DNA of 28,402 nt from the NCBI GenBank assembly GCA_964572225.1, contig CAZNFR010000044.1, positions 1 to 28,402 on the forward strand, in the 5' to 3' direction. The notes beneath the pieces are model-generated. The model was not told where the DNA came from and made no database searches. It saw only the letters and a list, made by a program, of their open reading frames with translations. Made by a program: the position numbers and the translations under genes. Every line of letters begins with the position of its first letter. Within the stretch, counting starts at the first letter, position 1. Below are positions 1 through 6,995 of this stretch, one piece after another. The stretch is from CAZNFR01 sp964572225 (GTDB taxonomy: Bacteria > Bacteroidota > Bacteroidia > Bacteroidales > GCA-2748055).

Positions 1-17
1 GGGCCCACTTCATAATC

Positions 18-56
18 AACCACTTACAATTCATTTTGTAGGTGGTTTTTTCTTTT
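18..56 (+). terminator. Rho-independent terminator of a gene upstream of the window
   Basis: An 11-bp stem (AACCACTTACA at 18-28 pairing with TGTAGGTGGTT at 37-47, one G-T wobble) with an 8-nt loop is followed by a T-rich run to 56. This is a good intrinsic terminator for a plus-strand transcript entering from the left. A related sequence lacking the left arm recurs at 2022-2046. Confidence 0.75.
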
Positions 57-319
57 GCACCGGTTTGTTACCGGAAATAAGACGATATTATTGCCTTTCT
101 GGATAAAACAGTGGTTTTCTATAGATTGAACTATAACATAAACTAGGGTGTTGTTAGCATGGTGTACTTATGGTTACATTATGATTTCATTAAGCCCCTA
201 AATACACCTTTTAATGAGTGCATAAACGACTTCTTGGGTATATCCTCTTGCCATGAACAATTCAACAGTTCATCTTTAAGATACTTATCATTTTGAAAAG
301 TATAAACCAAAATGTAATC

Positions 320-1468
320 ATGCGTAAACTCCTTACATCACAAAATTTATCAGTTACCTTGTTTGTTATCATACTGACCTTGGGTTCCTCGTCATTTGCC
401 CAGCACACCTCTGGCCCGCATTCAATTTCACAAAAGCCATCCCAATGGTATCTGCAAGAGAATGAAGTGCCTGCAGGAGATAAAATTCTGGAACTTACAG
501 AGGGATCTCCTATAGCTGCATTTAGCTCAGGAGGAGCAAAAGAAAAAGCATTGGAAGATTTTATAAGGGAACAGAAAGTAGCCGGTTTTCTTGTTTTACA
601 TGAGGGAAAGATAAGAATGGAACGCTATGCGCTTGGACATAGCGATACAAACCTGTGGTCCTCATTATCTGTTGCAAAATCTGTAACGAGCACGCTTGCG
701 GGTGTCGCTATCAAGGATGGATATATCAAGAGCGTGGACGACTACGTAACAGATTACCTGCCCAACTTAAAAGGAAGCGCCTTTGATAGTGTGAAAATCC
801 GTCATCTTCTCACAATGACCACCGGTATAAAATGGAACGAGAACTACACAGATCCGGATTCGGATATCGCCCGATTTGACAGAGATACCACCGTAGATGG
901 CATGAAAGCCATAGTAAGCTATATGCGGCGTTTACCAGCCGAAGCAGAACCCGGCCAGAAGTTTTACTATAGTACGGGTGAAACGCATCTCTTAGGTGCC
1001 CTTATCAGTACAGCAACCCATCAAAGCTTGTCGCACTACCTTTCTTCCAGGATCTGGATCCCTTACGGGATGGAGCAGACAGCTACCTGGAGACTGGATC
1101 GTACCGGCCAGGAAATGGCAGGTTGTTGCCTTCAAATGCGGCTCCGGGATTTTGCAAGATTTGGACAATTCGTTCTGGAAGACGGATACATTAACGGGGA
1201 ATCTATTGTTCCCGAGGATTGGTTTGAGACAGCCACCCAAATACAAGTCCCCCTCTGGCCCGGCGGGGGCTATGGATATGGGTGGTGGATTTTTAATGGC
1301 CATAGTTTCGAGGCATTGGGGATTCATGGACAGAAGATTTATATAGATCCTTCAAGGAAACTTGTGATTGCAATCAACAGTAAATGGCCGGAAGCAGATA
1401 GCAACAAGCGACATTTAGCAGTCGCCAGTTTTATAAACTCCATTACCAGCGAAATTGATAAAGAGTAA
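320..1468 (+). CDS. Exported serine hydrolase, beta-lactamase (class C)/penicillin-binding fold
   Basis: 382 aa from the ATG at 320. A TTG at 293 in the same frame would add nine residues, but the ATG places a clean signal peptide at the N-terminus (MRKLLTSQNL then a hydrophobic stretch, predicted cleavage after SSSFA). The mature part has the serine beta-lactamase-like active site: S117-V-A-K120 (SxxK), a Y217-S-T motif in the YxN position, and H335-G-Q in the KTG position. This is the pattern of the broad beta-lactamase/esterase family (EstB, 6-aminohexanoate-dimer-hydrolase types) rather than a true AmpC. It probably acts in the periplasm on an ester or amide; the substrate cannot be read from the sequence. 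It stands alone, behind a terminator (18-56) and ahead of about 600 bp of decayed DNA. Family call is firm, substrate unknown. Confidence 0.9.
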   Translation: MRKLLTSQNLSVTLFVIILTLGSSSFAQHTSGPHSISQKPSQWYLQENEVPAGDKILELTEGSPIAAFSSGGAKEKALEDFIREQKVAGFLVLHEGKIRMERYALGHSDTNLWSSLSVAKSVTSTLAGVAIKDGYIKSVDDYVTDYLPNLKGSAFDSVKIRHLLTMTTGIKWNENYTDPDSDIARFDRDTTVDGMKAIVSYMRRLPAEAEPGQKFYYSTGETHLLGALISTATHQSLSHYLSSRIWIPYGMEQTATWRLDRTGQEMAGCCLQMRLRDFARFGQFVLEDGYINGESIVPEDWFETATQIQVPLWPGGGYGYGWWIFNGHSFEALGIHGQKIYIDPSRKLVIAINSKWPEADSNKRHLAVASFINSITSEIDKE

Positions 1469-1700
1469 AAAGCCACAACAGACAAATAGTACAAAAATAA
1501 TGATGCATTTGTCATTCAATTTACAGATACAACCTGGGGTGCAAATGGAATAGATCTTAGAACGCACATAATCGCATTGTAATAATACTGAGAAGGAAAG
1601 AAGCTTATAACATTTTATGTAAGTCGAGGAGGGGAAATACCAGGCAGACGAAAGCTTACGCATTGATGAAAAAATAATATTGAAAAAATAATGTATGAAA

Positions 1701-1865
1701 ATGAAAGCAGTAATTTGCCCAGAATAAGTCCCCACGGAAGTTTTGACAACGCAGGAATTTCCAAAACCTGTACCAAAGAAAAATGAAGTTCTGATAAAAA
1801 TAGGTGAATCTAAATCGAAAGAAGTCCGACTATTCACTCCAGAACGGAGAAGAGTGATCAATTAG
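1701..1865 (+). pseudogene. N-terminal relic of an MDR-family NAD(P)-dependent alcohol dehydrogenase/quinone oxidoreductase
   Basis: Reading from the ATG at 1701 gives MKAVICPE, a TAA at 1725-1727, then VPTEVLTTQEFPKPVPKKNE and VLIKI. This matches the usual start of zinc-type/quinone-oxidoreductase medium-chain dehydrogenases: MKAV-C, a Tyr-Gly-x-P-E-V-L segment, a KPxPKxNEVLIKI strand. The TAA lies where the family has a Tyr codon (TAT/TAC), so it is a one-base nonsense change. After KI the frame continues about 20 codons without family resemblance and stops at 1863-1865; the catalytic and Rossmann domains are absent. Only about 35 of the usual 320-350 residues survive. The match is by eye. 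Confidence 0.7.
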
Positions 1866-2021
1866 TCAGGTTCCGCATATGGCATAAAATACCTGGATTT
1901 TTACTATAAAGCGTTGATTTTTAAAAAAAAATTTATTCCCTGTGTAATTGAGATTTAATTAAGATATGGTAAAAAGCGAGTTCTGGAATAGCTTGAAAAC
2001 AGGATGAAAATTATATTAGCC

Positions 2022-2046
2022 AGGTGGTTTTTCCTTTGGCCCCGGT
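2022..2046 (+). repeat. Imperfect direct repeat of 40-64 (terminator right arm)
   Basis: The 25 bases at 2022-2046 match 40-64 at 22 of 25 positions, starting AGGTGGTTTTT and ending CCGGT. At the first copy this is the right arm and T-run of a terminator; here the left arm is missing. The two copies bracket the hydrolase gene and the dehydrogenase relic. Confidence 0.5.
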
Positions 2047-2063
2047 ATAGTTTCTTCGGGTTT

Positions 2064-3191
2064 CTATTTAGTGATAAAAAAATTAAGAAAACTATCCCTG
2101 TTTATTACCTTGAATTCAGAATCGGGATAGTTTTGAAGGAACAAAGCCGGTAATTTCGAAGATTGACTTGAATACTTCATTTCATATGCATATAGCCTTC
2201 CTTCCCTCTCCTCAATATAATCCATTTCTTTTTGAGTGTAGGTTCTCCAGAAGAATTTATTTGCTGAGATCCGGTTATACGAAAGATACTTTTGACGTTC
2301 AGAAATACAGTAATTCTCCCAGAGCTGACCAATATCATTTCTGATATTAAGTGGATTAAGGTTAGCGATTAATATATTTCGAATACCATTATCCCAAAAG
2401 TAATATCTTGGTGTTTTCGTGTATTCACTTCTCATATTTCTGCTGAATCCAGGAAGAGAGAAAATAATAAACATTTTCTCCAAAATACTTAGGTAACGCT
2501 GAACAGTCCTGACATTAACCTGAAGTCTGCCGGCTATTTCTGAATATGAAATATCCTGACCAATCTGAAAAGCAATTAGTCGTAAAAGTTTCAATATAAA
2601 AACAGAATCTTTCTGAAAATTAAATTCAAGAATATCCTTAAGTAAAAAACCGTTTTTTATCCCATTCAGGATTTCCTCCTTTTTGTCATTCCCGGGTTCC
2701 AGGTATACCTGAGGATACAAACCGTAAATAAGTTTATTGTCGAGTGATCTTCTTGCTCCCAGGAAATCATCCTTCAGTTCTTCTTGCGAGAATCCAAATA
2801 AATTTAGAAATATACTTCTACCAGTTAACGGTTCCCCTATCTGATTATAGAGCTCGAATGAAGATGAACCTGTAAAAAATATACTAATTCCTGGGATGTT
2901 GTCTACGATTAATTTAAGATTTATCCCTATGTTTGGCACTTTTTGCGCTTCATCTATAAATAGGTGTGTATAGCCAGAGGTGGTTGATTTCAGCAGACTT
3001 GTTTTTTGACTGGAGAAGATTTCCTGTACATCAAAATCCTCACCTGAGATTATTAGAGGTTTACCTGGTATTTTTTCTGCAACCTGGTTCATCAGCACAG
3101 TCTTTCCGGTTCTCCTGGCTCCGAAAAGCCCAACAGCAAATCCGGGCTTTAGATTGTCAATTATGTATGGAAGAAGTTTGCGCGATATCAT
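2064..3191 (-). CDS. AAA_14/DUF4143 ATP-binding protein (copy 1)
   Basis: 375 aa. N-terminal P-loop ATPase: Walker A GARRTGKT at 24-31, Walker B HLFIDEAQ around 76-83, and a sensor-like FFTGSSSFEL with the downstream GEPLTGR motif. The middle has a winged-helix-like stretch (YSEIAGRLQVNVRTVQRYL). The C-terminus is DUF4143, with a D...E.K arrangement (MDYIEEREGRLYAYEMK) resembling a PD-(D/E)xK nuclease core. Such proteins are common in Bacteroidota and many other bacteria, usually as single genes, and their function is not settled. A paralogue lies at 9111-10247. The gene is isolated; inverted repeats at 3235-3260 and 3272-3287 lie upstream of its start and could be operator sites. Confidence 0.88.
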   Translation of the reverse strand: MISRKLLPYIIDNLKPGFAVGLFGARRTGKTVLMNQVAEKIPGKPLIISGEDFDVQEIFSSQKTSLLKSTTSGYTHLFIDEAQKVPNIGINLKLIVDNIPGISIFFTGSSSFELYNQIGEPLTGRSIFLNLFGFSQEELKDDFLGARRSLDNKLIYGLYPQVYLEPGNDKKEEILNGIKNGFLLKDILEFNFQKDSVFILKLLRLIAFQIGQDISYSEIAGRLQVNVRTVQRYLSILEKMFIIFSLPGFSRNMRSEYTKTPRYYFWDNGIRNILIANLNPLNIRNDIGQLWENYCISERQKYLSYNRISANKFFWRTYTQKEMDYIEEREGRLYAYEMKYSSQSSKLPALFLQNYPDSEFKVINRDSFLNFFITK

Positions 3192-3234
3192 GAATTTTCA
3201 CTAAATCCTGTGCTAATATACATAAAATTGACTT

Positions 3235-3287
3235 AATACATATACATGAGTACACGTATTTTATTAAATATATGCATCGAGATGCAT
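3235..3287. promoter_or_regulatory. Two inverted repeats upstream of DUF4143 copy 1
   Basis: The dyad at 3235-3260 has 11-base arms (9 matching) around ATGA. A perfect 7-base dyad, ATGCATC-GA-GATGCAT, lies at 3272-3287. They are 44 and 81 bp upstream of the start at 3191. Copy 2 also has a palindrome upstream, of unrelated sequence. A regulatory role is inferred only. Confidence 0.35.
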
Positions 3288-3443
3288 TAAAAGAAGGTTA
3301 CTCTGGTTGCAGTTTTTTCGCCAGTTTGGCAACAGGTTTTCTCAGGTATAAAAACAGGATTTGATGGCTAAGCTTGATGGAAATTGCCACTAATCCCATG
3401 AAACCCTATCAAGCCAGGAAAGTTTATGGATAAAAAAAATCAT

Positions 3444-3496
3444 GCAATTATTGCGCAAGTGAAATATTGCACATATATTTGCAAGCATATACTTGC
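3444..3496. promoter_or_regulatory. Candidate ArsR-type operator dyads
   Basis: Two short perfect inverted repeats share GCAA/TTGC half-sites: GCAAT-T-ATTGC at 3444-3454 and GCAAG-CATATA-CTTGC at 3481-3496, the second 9 bp before the ATG at 3505. ArsR-family repressors commonly bind dyads overlapping their own promoter, so autoregulation is plausible. No exact family consensus was matched. Confidence 0.4.
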
Positions 3497-3504
3497 GTAT
3501 TATT

Positions 3505-3813
3505 ATGAAAAGAGATGTTTTCCAAGCACTGGCTGATCCTACCCGAAGGGCTATACTAATGTCACTCAGAGAGAAAGAGTCCAATGTAAATGGCCTGGCT
3601 GAACAATTTGATATGACCCGTCAGGCTGTTTCATTGCATATCAGGTACCTGGAAGAGTGTGGAGTAATTTCCGTAACTAAAGATGGACGGAACCGACTAT
3701 GTCAAATTGAAGCCCATGAACTTTCCAAAGTGGATGATTGGCTTGAACCCTTTAAGGAACTATGGAACAAAAGGTATAATCAATTGGATGATCTTTTGAC
3801 AGATATGCAATAA
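3505..3813 (+). CDS. ArsR-family winged-helix transcriptional regulator
   Basis: 102 aa from the ATG at 3505; a TTG four codons earlier (3493) sits inside the operator-like dyad and is a less likely start. The sequence has the classic start (DVFQALADPTRRAIL), a helix-turn-helix (VNGLAEQFDMTRQAVSLHIRYLEECGV, described by position 33-60) and a wing (ISVTKDGRNRLCQI). No metal-binding ELCVCDL motif is present, so it belongs to the non-metal branch typically linked to AHSA1/SRPBCC genes. It lies 11 bp before such a gene, in the common order arsR, AHSA1, AHSA1, VOC. The likely role is repression of this small operon; the ligand is unknown. Confidence 0.92.
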   Translation: MKRDVFQALADPTRRAILMSLREKESNVNGLAEQFDMTRQAVSLHIRYLEECGVISVTKDGRNRLCQIEAHELSKVDDWLEPFKELWNKRYNQLDDLLTDMQ

Positions 3814-3824
3814 AACCAAAGAGA

Positions 3825-4241
3825 ATGAATAAGACGTATTTTGAGATTGAGAAAAATGTTCTGATGGTAAAAAGAAGCTTTAATGCTCCCTTAAGTTTGG
3901 TCTGGAAAGCATGGACCGAAGCCGAACTACTTGACAAATGGTGGGCTCCTAAACCCTGGACCTCGGAAACTGTTTACATGGAATTCAAAGAGGGCGGGTA
4001 CAGGTTGTATGCTATGGTCAATCCCGAAGGAGAGAAACACTGGTCCAGAATAGACTATGAAACAATCAATCTTCACAAGAGTTTTTCCGGTAAGGATTCT
4101 TTCTGTGATCAGAAGGGAACCATAAACGTTGCAGCACCTTCATCATTGTATATTCATCGCATTAAATCTAATGGCTCAAAAACGGAGATTCATTCAGATC
4201 TTGTATATGATTCAGAGGAAGACCTGAAAAGGGTAATCTAG
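3825..4241 (+). CDS. AHSA1/SRPBCC-domain protein, truncated by an in-frame TAG
   Basis: 138 aa. An AHSA1-like START/SRPBCC fold: RSFNAPLSLVWKAWTEAELLDKWWAPKPW at 17-45 is the family signature, followed by the EFKEGGYRLYAMVNPEGEKHW strand region and the C-terminal IHSDLVYDSEEDLKRVI. Homologues continue from this point with a last helix, and here the same frame after the TAG (4239-4241) reads MGMKEGLEMACQNLDELL to a TAA at 4311-4313. That is the normal C-terminus, so one base change (for example from AAG, GAG or CAG) cut the gene 23 codons short. The lost helix packs over the hydrophobic cavity in this fold, so the product may be unstable. It sits in the arsR operon. Alternatives are a sequencing error or suppression. 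Confidence 0.85.
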   Translation: MNKTYFEIEKNVLMVKRSFNAPLSLVWKAWTEAELLDKWWAPKPWTSETVYMEFKEGGYRLYAMVNPEGEKHWSRIDYETINLHKSFSGKDSFCDQKGTINVAAPSSLYIHRIKSNGSKTEIHSDLVYDSEEDLKRVI

Positions 4242-4313
4242 ATGGGGATGAAAGAGGGATTGGAAATGGCTTGTCAGAATCTTGATGAACTTTTACTTAC
4301 ATATAAACATTAA
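4242..4313 (+). pseudogene. Detached C-terminal helix of the AHSA1 gene, after the amber codon
   Basis: 23 codons (MGMKEGLEMACQNLDELLLT then YKH) in the same frame as the gene ending at 4241, closed by TAA at 4311-4313. The pattern MG-KEG...NLDELL is the usual last helix of AHSA1 proteins. With the preceding frame the restored protein would be 162 aa, a typical length. Confidence 0.7.
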
Positions 4314-4453
4314 ACATCCGACTAAGTACAACCAATGGCTGATCAATTCTTGAATTCTGTAAAGTTTCCAGTCAACAGGCCCTAACCTCAGACCCGATTA
4401 AAAGAAAGGTGAACTAAAGATTAGATCTGTTAAATCATTAAAATACCAACATT

Positions 4454-4876
4454 ATGAGTATCAAAGAAAATCAAATTACGATCTCCACAAAGATTGGTTC
4501 CGCAAAGGAGAAAGTTTGGGAATTTTGGACCCGACCAGAGCACATTGTAAATTGGAATTTTGCCAGCGATGAATGGCATTGCCCTTCAGCAGTAAATGAG
4601 CTCAAACCAGGTGGCAGATTTTCCTGGAGAATGGAAGCAAAAGACGGGAGCATGGGATTCGATTATAGTGGGAAATATGGAATGATTGAAACGAATGAGA
4701 TAATTAAATTGACATTGGAGGACGGTAGAAAGGTTTCAATTGAGTTTCATGAAAATGATGGGCTGACTGAAGTGATTGAAACCTTCGAACCGGATGCGAA
4801 TGACCTTGAATTACAAAAGCAGGGCTGGCAGGCTATTCTTGATAATTTCAAATCCTACGTTGAACTACACAAATAA
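4454..4876 (+). CDS. AHSA1/SRPBCC-domain protein (intact)
   Basis: 140 aa, full-length for the family. It begins with the expected strand (ITISTKIGSAKEKVWEFWTRPEHIVNW at 8-34), has the FASDEWHCPSAVNELKPGGRFSWRMEAKDGSMGFDYSG core and ends with the long C-terminal helix (LQKQGWQAILDNFKSYVELH), which the upstream homologue has lost. Members of this family bind hydrophobic ligands or act as stress-related chaperone-like factors; the ligand is not predictable. It is 140 bp downstream of the broken AHSA1 gene and directly followed by a VOC relic, so it was probably the third gene of an arsR-AHSA1-AHSA1-VOC operon. Confidence 0.9.
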   Translation: MSIKENQITISTKIGSAKEKVWEFWTRPEHIVNWNFASDEWHCPSAVNELKPGGRFSWRMEAKDGSMGFDYSGKYGMIETNEIIKLTLEDGRKVSIEFHENDGLTEVIETFEPDANDLELQKQGWQAILDNFKSYVELHK

Positions 4877-5112
4877 TCAAATTCTACCTCATCTCTGGTT
4901 TGACGCCGAAGGCAGAGATATTTCCCGGGTTTAAAGCAGGGGCAAATCAGCGCTTTCACAAATACCCCAAGTGGTAGAACAGAACTCTGTGAAGTGGAGA
5001 TTTTTGGGAACAAGTATACATGGATGATCACAGAAAAGGAACCCCATTCCTTGAATGGCTCCGTTTCGTTTATAATCAATTGTGAGGATCTTGCAGAGAT
5101 TGATAACTATGG
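4875..5112 (+). pseudogene. Decayed VOC-superfamily (PhnB/glyoxalase-like) gene
   Basis: Two separated frames together give a PhnB-like VOC protein. The first, from 4875, reads QILPHLWFDAEGRDISRV and stops; the family begins I-PxLWFDxxAEEA. The second, from about 4964, reads TPSGRTELCEVEIFGNKYTW, then MITEKEPHSLNGSVSFIINC and EDLAEID. This matches the family's TPSG...xxFELxGxxFxAIxxGPxFxFNxSxSFxVNCxxxEEVD. The part between is shortened and shifted by two frames, and the last 50-60 residues are gone, replaced by the end of the convergent deoxyhypusine-synthase-like gene. Identification is by eye but extends over about 60 residues. Confidence 0.72.
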
Positions 5113-5149
5113 CTTAAGATCGCAGGTATTGCCAATAAAATTTCCTGGT

Positions 5150-6130
5150 TTACCAACCCAGCAAATAGGCGAAAATAAGAGGAGCAACAATGGTGGCATC
5201 CGATTCGATGATATACTTCGGTGTGTCGGCATCCAGTTTTCCCCAGGTGATTTTTTCATTGGGGATGGCTCCTGAATAGGATCCGTAACTGGTGGTTGAG
5301 TCTGAAATCTGACAGAAATAGCTCCAGAAAGGAGTGTCGGTCCTTTCAAGATCCTGATAGAGCATGGGTACCACGCAGATTGGAAAATCGCCTGCAATAC
5401 CTCCGCCGATCTGAAAAAAGCCGATTCCTTTTTCGGCCGAATTCCGGGTGTACCAGTCGGCCAGCCATACCATATATTCGATGCCCGATTTTACGGTTGA
5501 AGGCTTCAGGTCTCCTTTAATGCAGTAGGAGGCGTAAATGTTTCCCAGGGTAGAGTCTTCCCAACCCGGAACAATGATGGGCAGATTTTTTTCGGCCGCG
5601 GCCAGCATCCAGCTGTTGGCAGGATCAATTTCGTAATACTGCTCTAATTCTCCTGAGAGCAGGACCTTATAGAGGTATTCGTGGGGAAAAAACCTTTGTG
5701 AATTCTCTTCTGCTTTCTTCCAGATCTTGTATATATGTGCCTGAAGTCGCCTGAATGCCTCTTCTTCCGGTATGCAGGTGTCGGTTACCCGGTTAAGGCC
5801 TTTTTCCAGCAACTGATACTCGTCTTCAGGGGTAAGGTCACGGTATCCGGGAATTCTTTTATAGTGTGAATGGGCCACAAGATTCATCAGGTCCTCTTCC
5901 AGATTTGCGCCGGTGCAGGAAATGATGTGCACCTTATCCTGACGGATCATTTCGGCCAGGGATCGCCCCAGTTCAGCCGTACTCATGGCCCCGGCCAGGG
6001 TAATCATCATCAGGTTTCCCGCAGAAAGCTGATCTTCATAAGCTTTTGCCGCATCCACAAGAGAGGCGGAATTGAAATGCCTGAAATGTTCAAGTATGAA
6101 TGAGGTAATGGGTTTTGAAGATTCTTTCAT
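5150..6130 (-). CDS. Deoxyhypusine-synthase-family protein (predicted polyamine aminobutyl transferase)
   Basis: 326 aa. The enzyme family uses NAD to cleave the aminobutyl group of spermidine or putrescine and transfer it through an imine on a lysine. The C-terminal signature is present: W296-G-K298, in the position of the Schiff-base lysine of human deoxyhypusine synthase (K329, WGKI), followed by ESDATIVAPLIFAYLL. Rossmann-like elements are LMMITLAGAMSTAELG at 40-55, HIISCTGANLEEDL at 68-81, GWEDSTLGN and GFFQIGGGIAGDFPI. Bacteria lack eIF5A, so the usual role of such homologues is homospermidine or spermidine-type synthesis. It is the last gene of the operon, 10 bp after the agmatinase, which supports putrescine as substrate. 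The exact product is not decidable here. Confidence 0.88.
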   Translation of the reverse strand: MKESSKPITSFILEHFRHFNSASLVDAAKAYEDQLSAGNLMMITLAGAMSTAELGRSLAEMIRQDKVHIISCTGANLEEDLMNLVAHSHYKRIPGYRDLTPEDEYQLLEKGLNRVTDTCIPEEEAFRRLQAHIYKIWKKAEENSQRFFPHEYLYKVLLSGELEQYYEIDPANSWMLAAAEKNLPIIVPGWEDSTLGNIYASYCIKGDLKPSTVKSGIEYMVWLADWYTRNSAEKGIGFFQIGGGIAGDFPICVVPMLYQDLERTDTPFWSYFCQISDSTTSYGSYSGAIPNEKITWGKLDADTPKYIIESDATIVAPLIFAYLLGW

Positions 6131-6140
6131 GATCCGGTTT

Positions 6141-6995
6141 TTAGATGTAAAAAATGTAGCTCAGCAATTTGTAGTATAATTTGGCAACCAGGAAATCCGG
6201 TGCCTTAAAATTCTGAATGGGCGCCAGCTCCACAATATCAAATCCGACAATTTCCTTTGATTCTGCAACTTTTCTGAGATAGGTCATCATGGTATTCCAT
6301 TCCATTCCTCCGGGTTCGGGAGTTCCTGTGGAGGGCATTATCGAGGGATCAAAAACGTCCAGGTCAATGCTCAGGTAAACCTTTTCCGTGAGCTGTTCAA
6401 TGGATCGATCCATCCATGAAGGATCTGAGAACATCTCGTGAGCAAAAAAGCATTTCTCTTTTTTTATGAAAGGCCTTTCAGATTCATCCATACTGCGGAT
6501 GCCCACCTGTACCAGGTTGCAGGTTTTGTTTGCACGGTGCATGGCACAAGCGTGATTGAATTCGGAACCCATATACTCCGGCCGGAGGTCGGTATGTGCA
6601 TCCAGCTGGAGTACGGAAAGATTAGAGTAACGCTTGCGGAAAGCCTCAATTATTCCAATACTTATGGAGTGCTCACCACCAAAAAATGTAAGGAATTTTC
6701 CGGTTTCCAGCAGCTCTTCGGTTTTCTTTCTTACCGCATGAAAGACCTCTTCCGGAGATTGGTTTTCCCGGATCTCATCCAGAATGTGTACCCCTTTGAG
6801 ATAAACTTCCGAATCGGTTTCAATATCATAGAGTTCCATATTTTCGGAGGCTTCCAGAAAAGCCGGGAATCCATCGTCGGCACCTTTTCCCCAGGTGCTG
6901 GTCCCATCATAAGGTATGGACTGCAGCAGTATCCCTGCCTTTTCAAATCTGGCAAGGGCCTCGTCAATGCCGGCATAGGTATCAGACTTTTTCAT
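6141..6995 (-). CDS. speB: Agmatinase (arginase/agmatinase ureohydrolase family)
   Basis: 284 aa. Hydrolyses agmatine to putrescine and urea with a binuclear Mn centre. All family metal motifs are visible: GGEHS with H109, D132-A-H134-T-D136, and S-I-D211-L-D213-V-F-D-P. The C-terminal GFDIVELAPI is also typical. The start at 6995 overlaps the end of the decarboxylase gene by 14 bases, so translation is probably coupled. The agmatinase rather than arginase call rests on the neighbouring arginine decarboxylase. Ureohydrolases can act on other guanidino compounds, but the context makes agmatine the likely substrate. Confidence 0.92.
   Translation of the reverse strand: MKKSDTYAGIDEALARFEKAGILLQSIPYDGTSTWGKGADDGFPAFLEASENMELYDIETDSEVYLKGVHILDEIRENQSPEEVFHAVRKKTEELLETGKFLTFFGGEHSISIGIIEAFRKRYSNLSVLQLDAHTDLRPEYMGSEFNHACAMHRANKTCNLVQVGIRSMDESERPFIKKEKCFFAHEMFSDPSWMDRSIEQLTEKVYLSIDLDVFDPSIMPSTGTPEPGGMEWNTMMTYLRKVAESKEIVGFDIVELAPIQNFKAPDFLVAKLYYKLLSYIFYI

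Larger units (their letters stand above)
1469..2063. other. Intergenic region with gene relics, no intact gene
   Basis: About 595 bp without a credible intact gene. It holds a dead fragment of a medium-chain dehydrogenase (1701-1865) and, at 2022-2046, an imperfect copy of the right half of the terminator at 18-56. A long reading frame on the minus strand across 1415-1861 has low-complexity, unrecognisable content and covers the relic, so it is judged a chance frame. AT-rich homopolymer runs near 1918-1932 are typical of decayed intergenic DNA. Confidence 0.6.
3192..3504. other. Intergenic region with inverted repeats, divergent promoters expected
   Basis: About 310 bp between the DUF4143 gene (minus) and the arsR-type gene (plus). 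No protein-coding content was recognised in any frame. It holds several small dyads: AATACATATAC/GTACACGTATT (3235-3260, 9 of 11 paired), ATGCATC-GA-GATGCAT (3272-3287), GCAAT-T-ATTGC (3444-3454) and GCAAG-CATATA-CTTGC (3481-3496). The first two are near the DUF4143 gene start, the last two just before arsR. Confidence 0.55.

Noticed and set aside
1..12. Possible 3' end of a tRNA (GGGCCCA followed by a terminator at 18-56)
   Set aside because: Only the last few bases would be in the window, so neither a T-arm nor an acceptor pairing can be checked.
253..273. ATGAAC-N9-GTTCAT dyad before the hydrolase gene, similar to the dyad at 24673-24691
   Set aside because: The arms are only six bases, the spacing differs, and there is no sigma-54 promoter nearby, so a shared regulator is not supported.
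1502..1582. Short frame DAFVIQFTDTTWGANGIDL...as a second gene relic
   Set aside because: The beginning faintly recalls a known small-protein N-terminus, but the match is under ten residues and fades at once.
1415..1861. 148-codon minus-strand frame
   Set aside because: Composition is unlike a protein of this organism, it has no recognisable motif, and it covers the dehydrogenase relic read on the other strand.
4239..4241. TAG as a pyrrolysine codon
   Set aside because: The protein is not a methylamine methyltransferase, no Pyl genes are visible, and the codon lies in a loop-helix junction without need for a special residue; a nonsense mutation is simpler.
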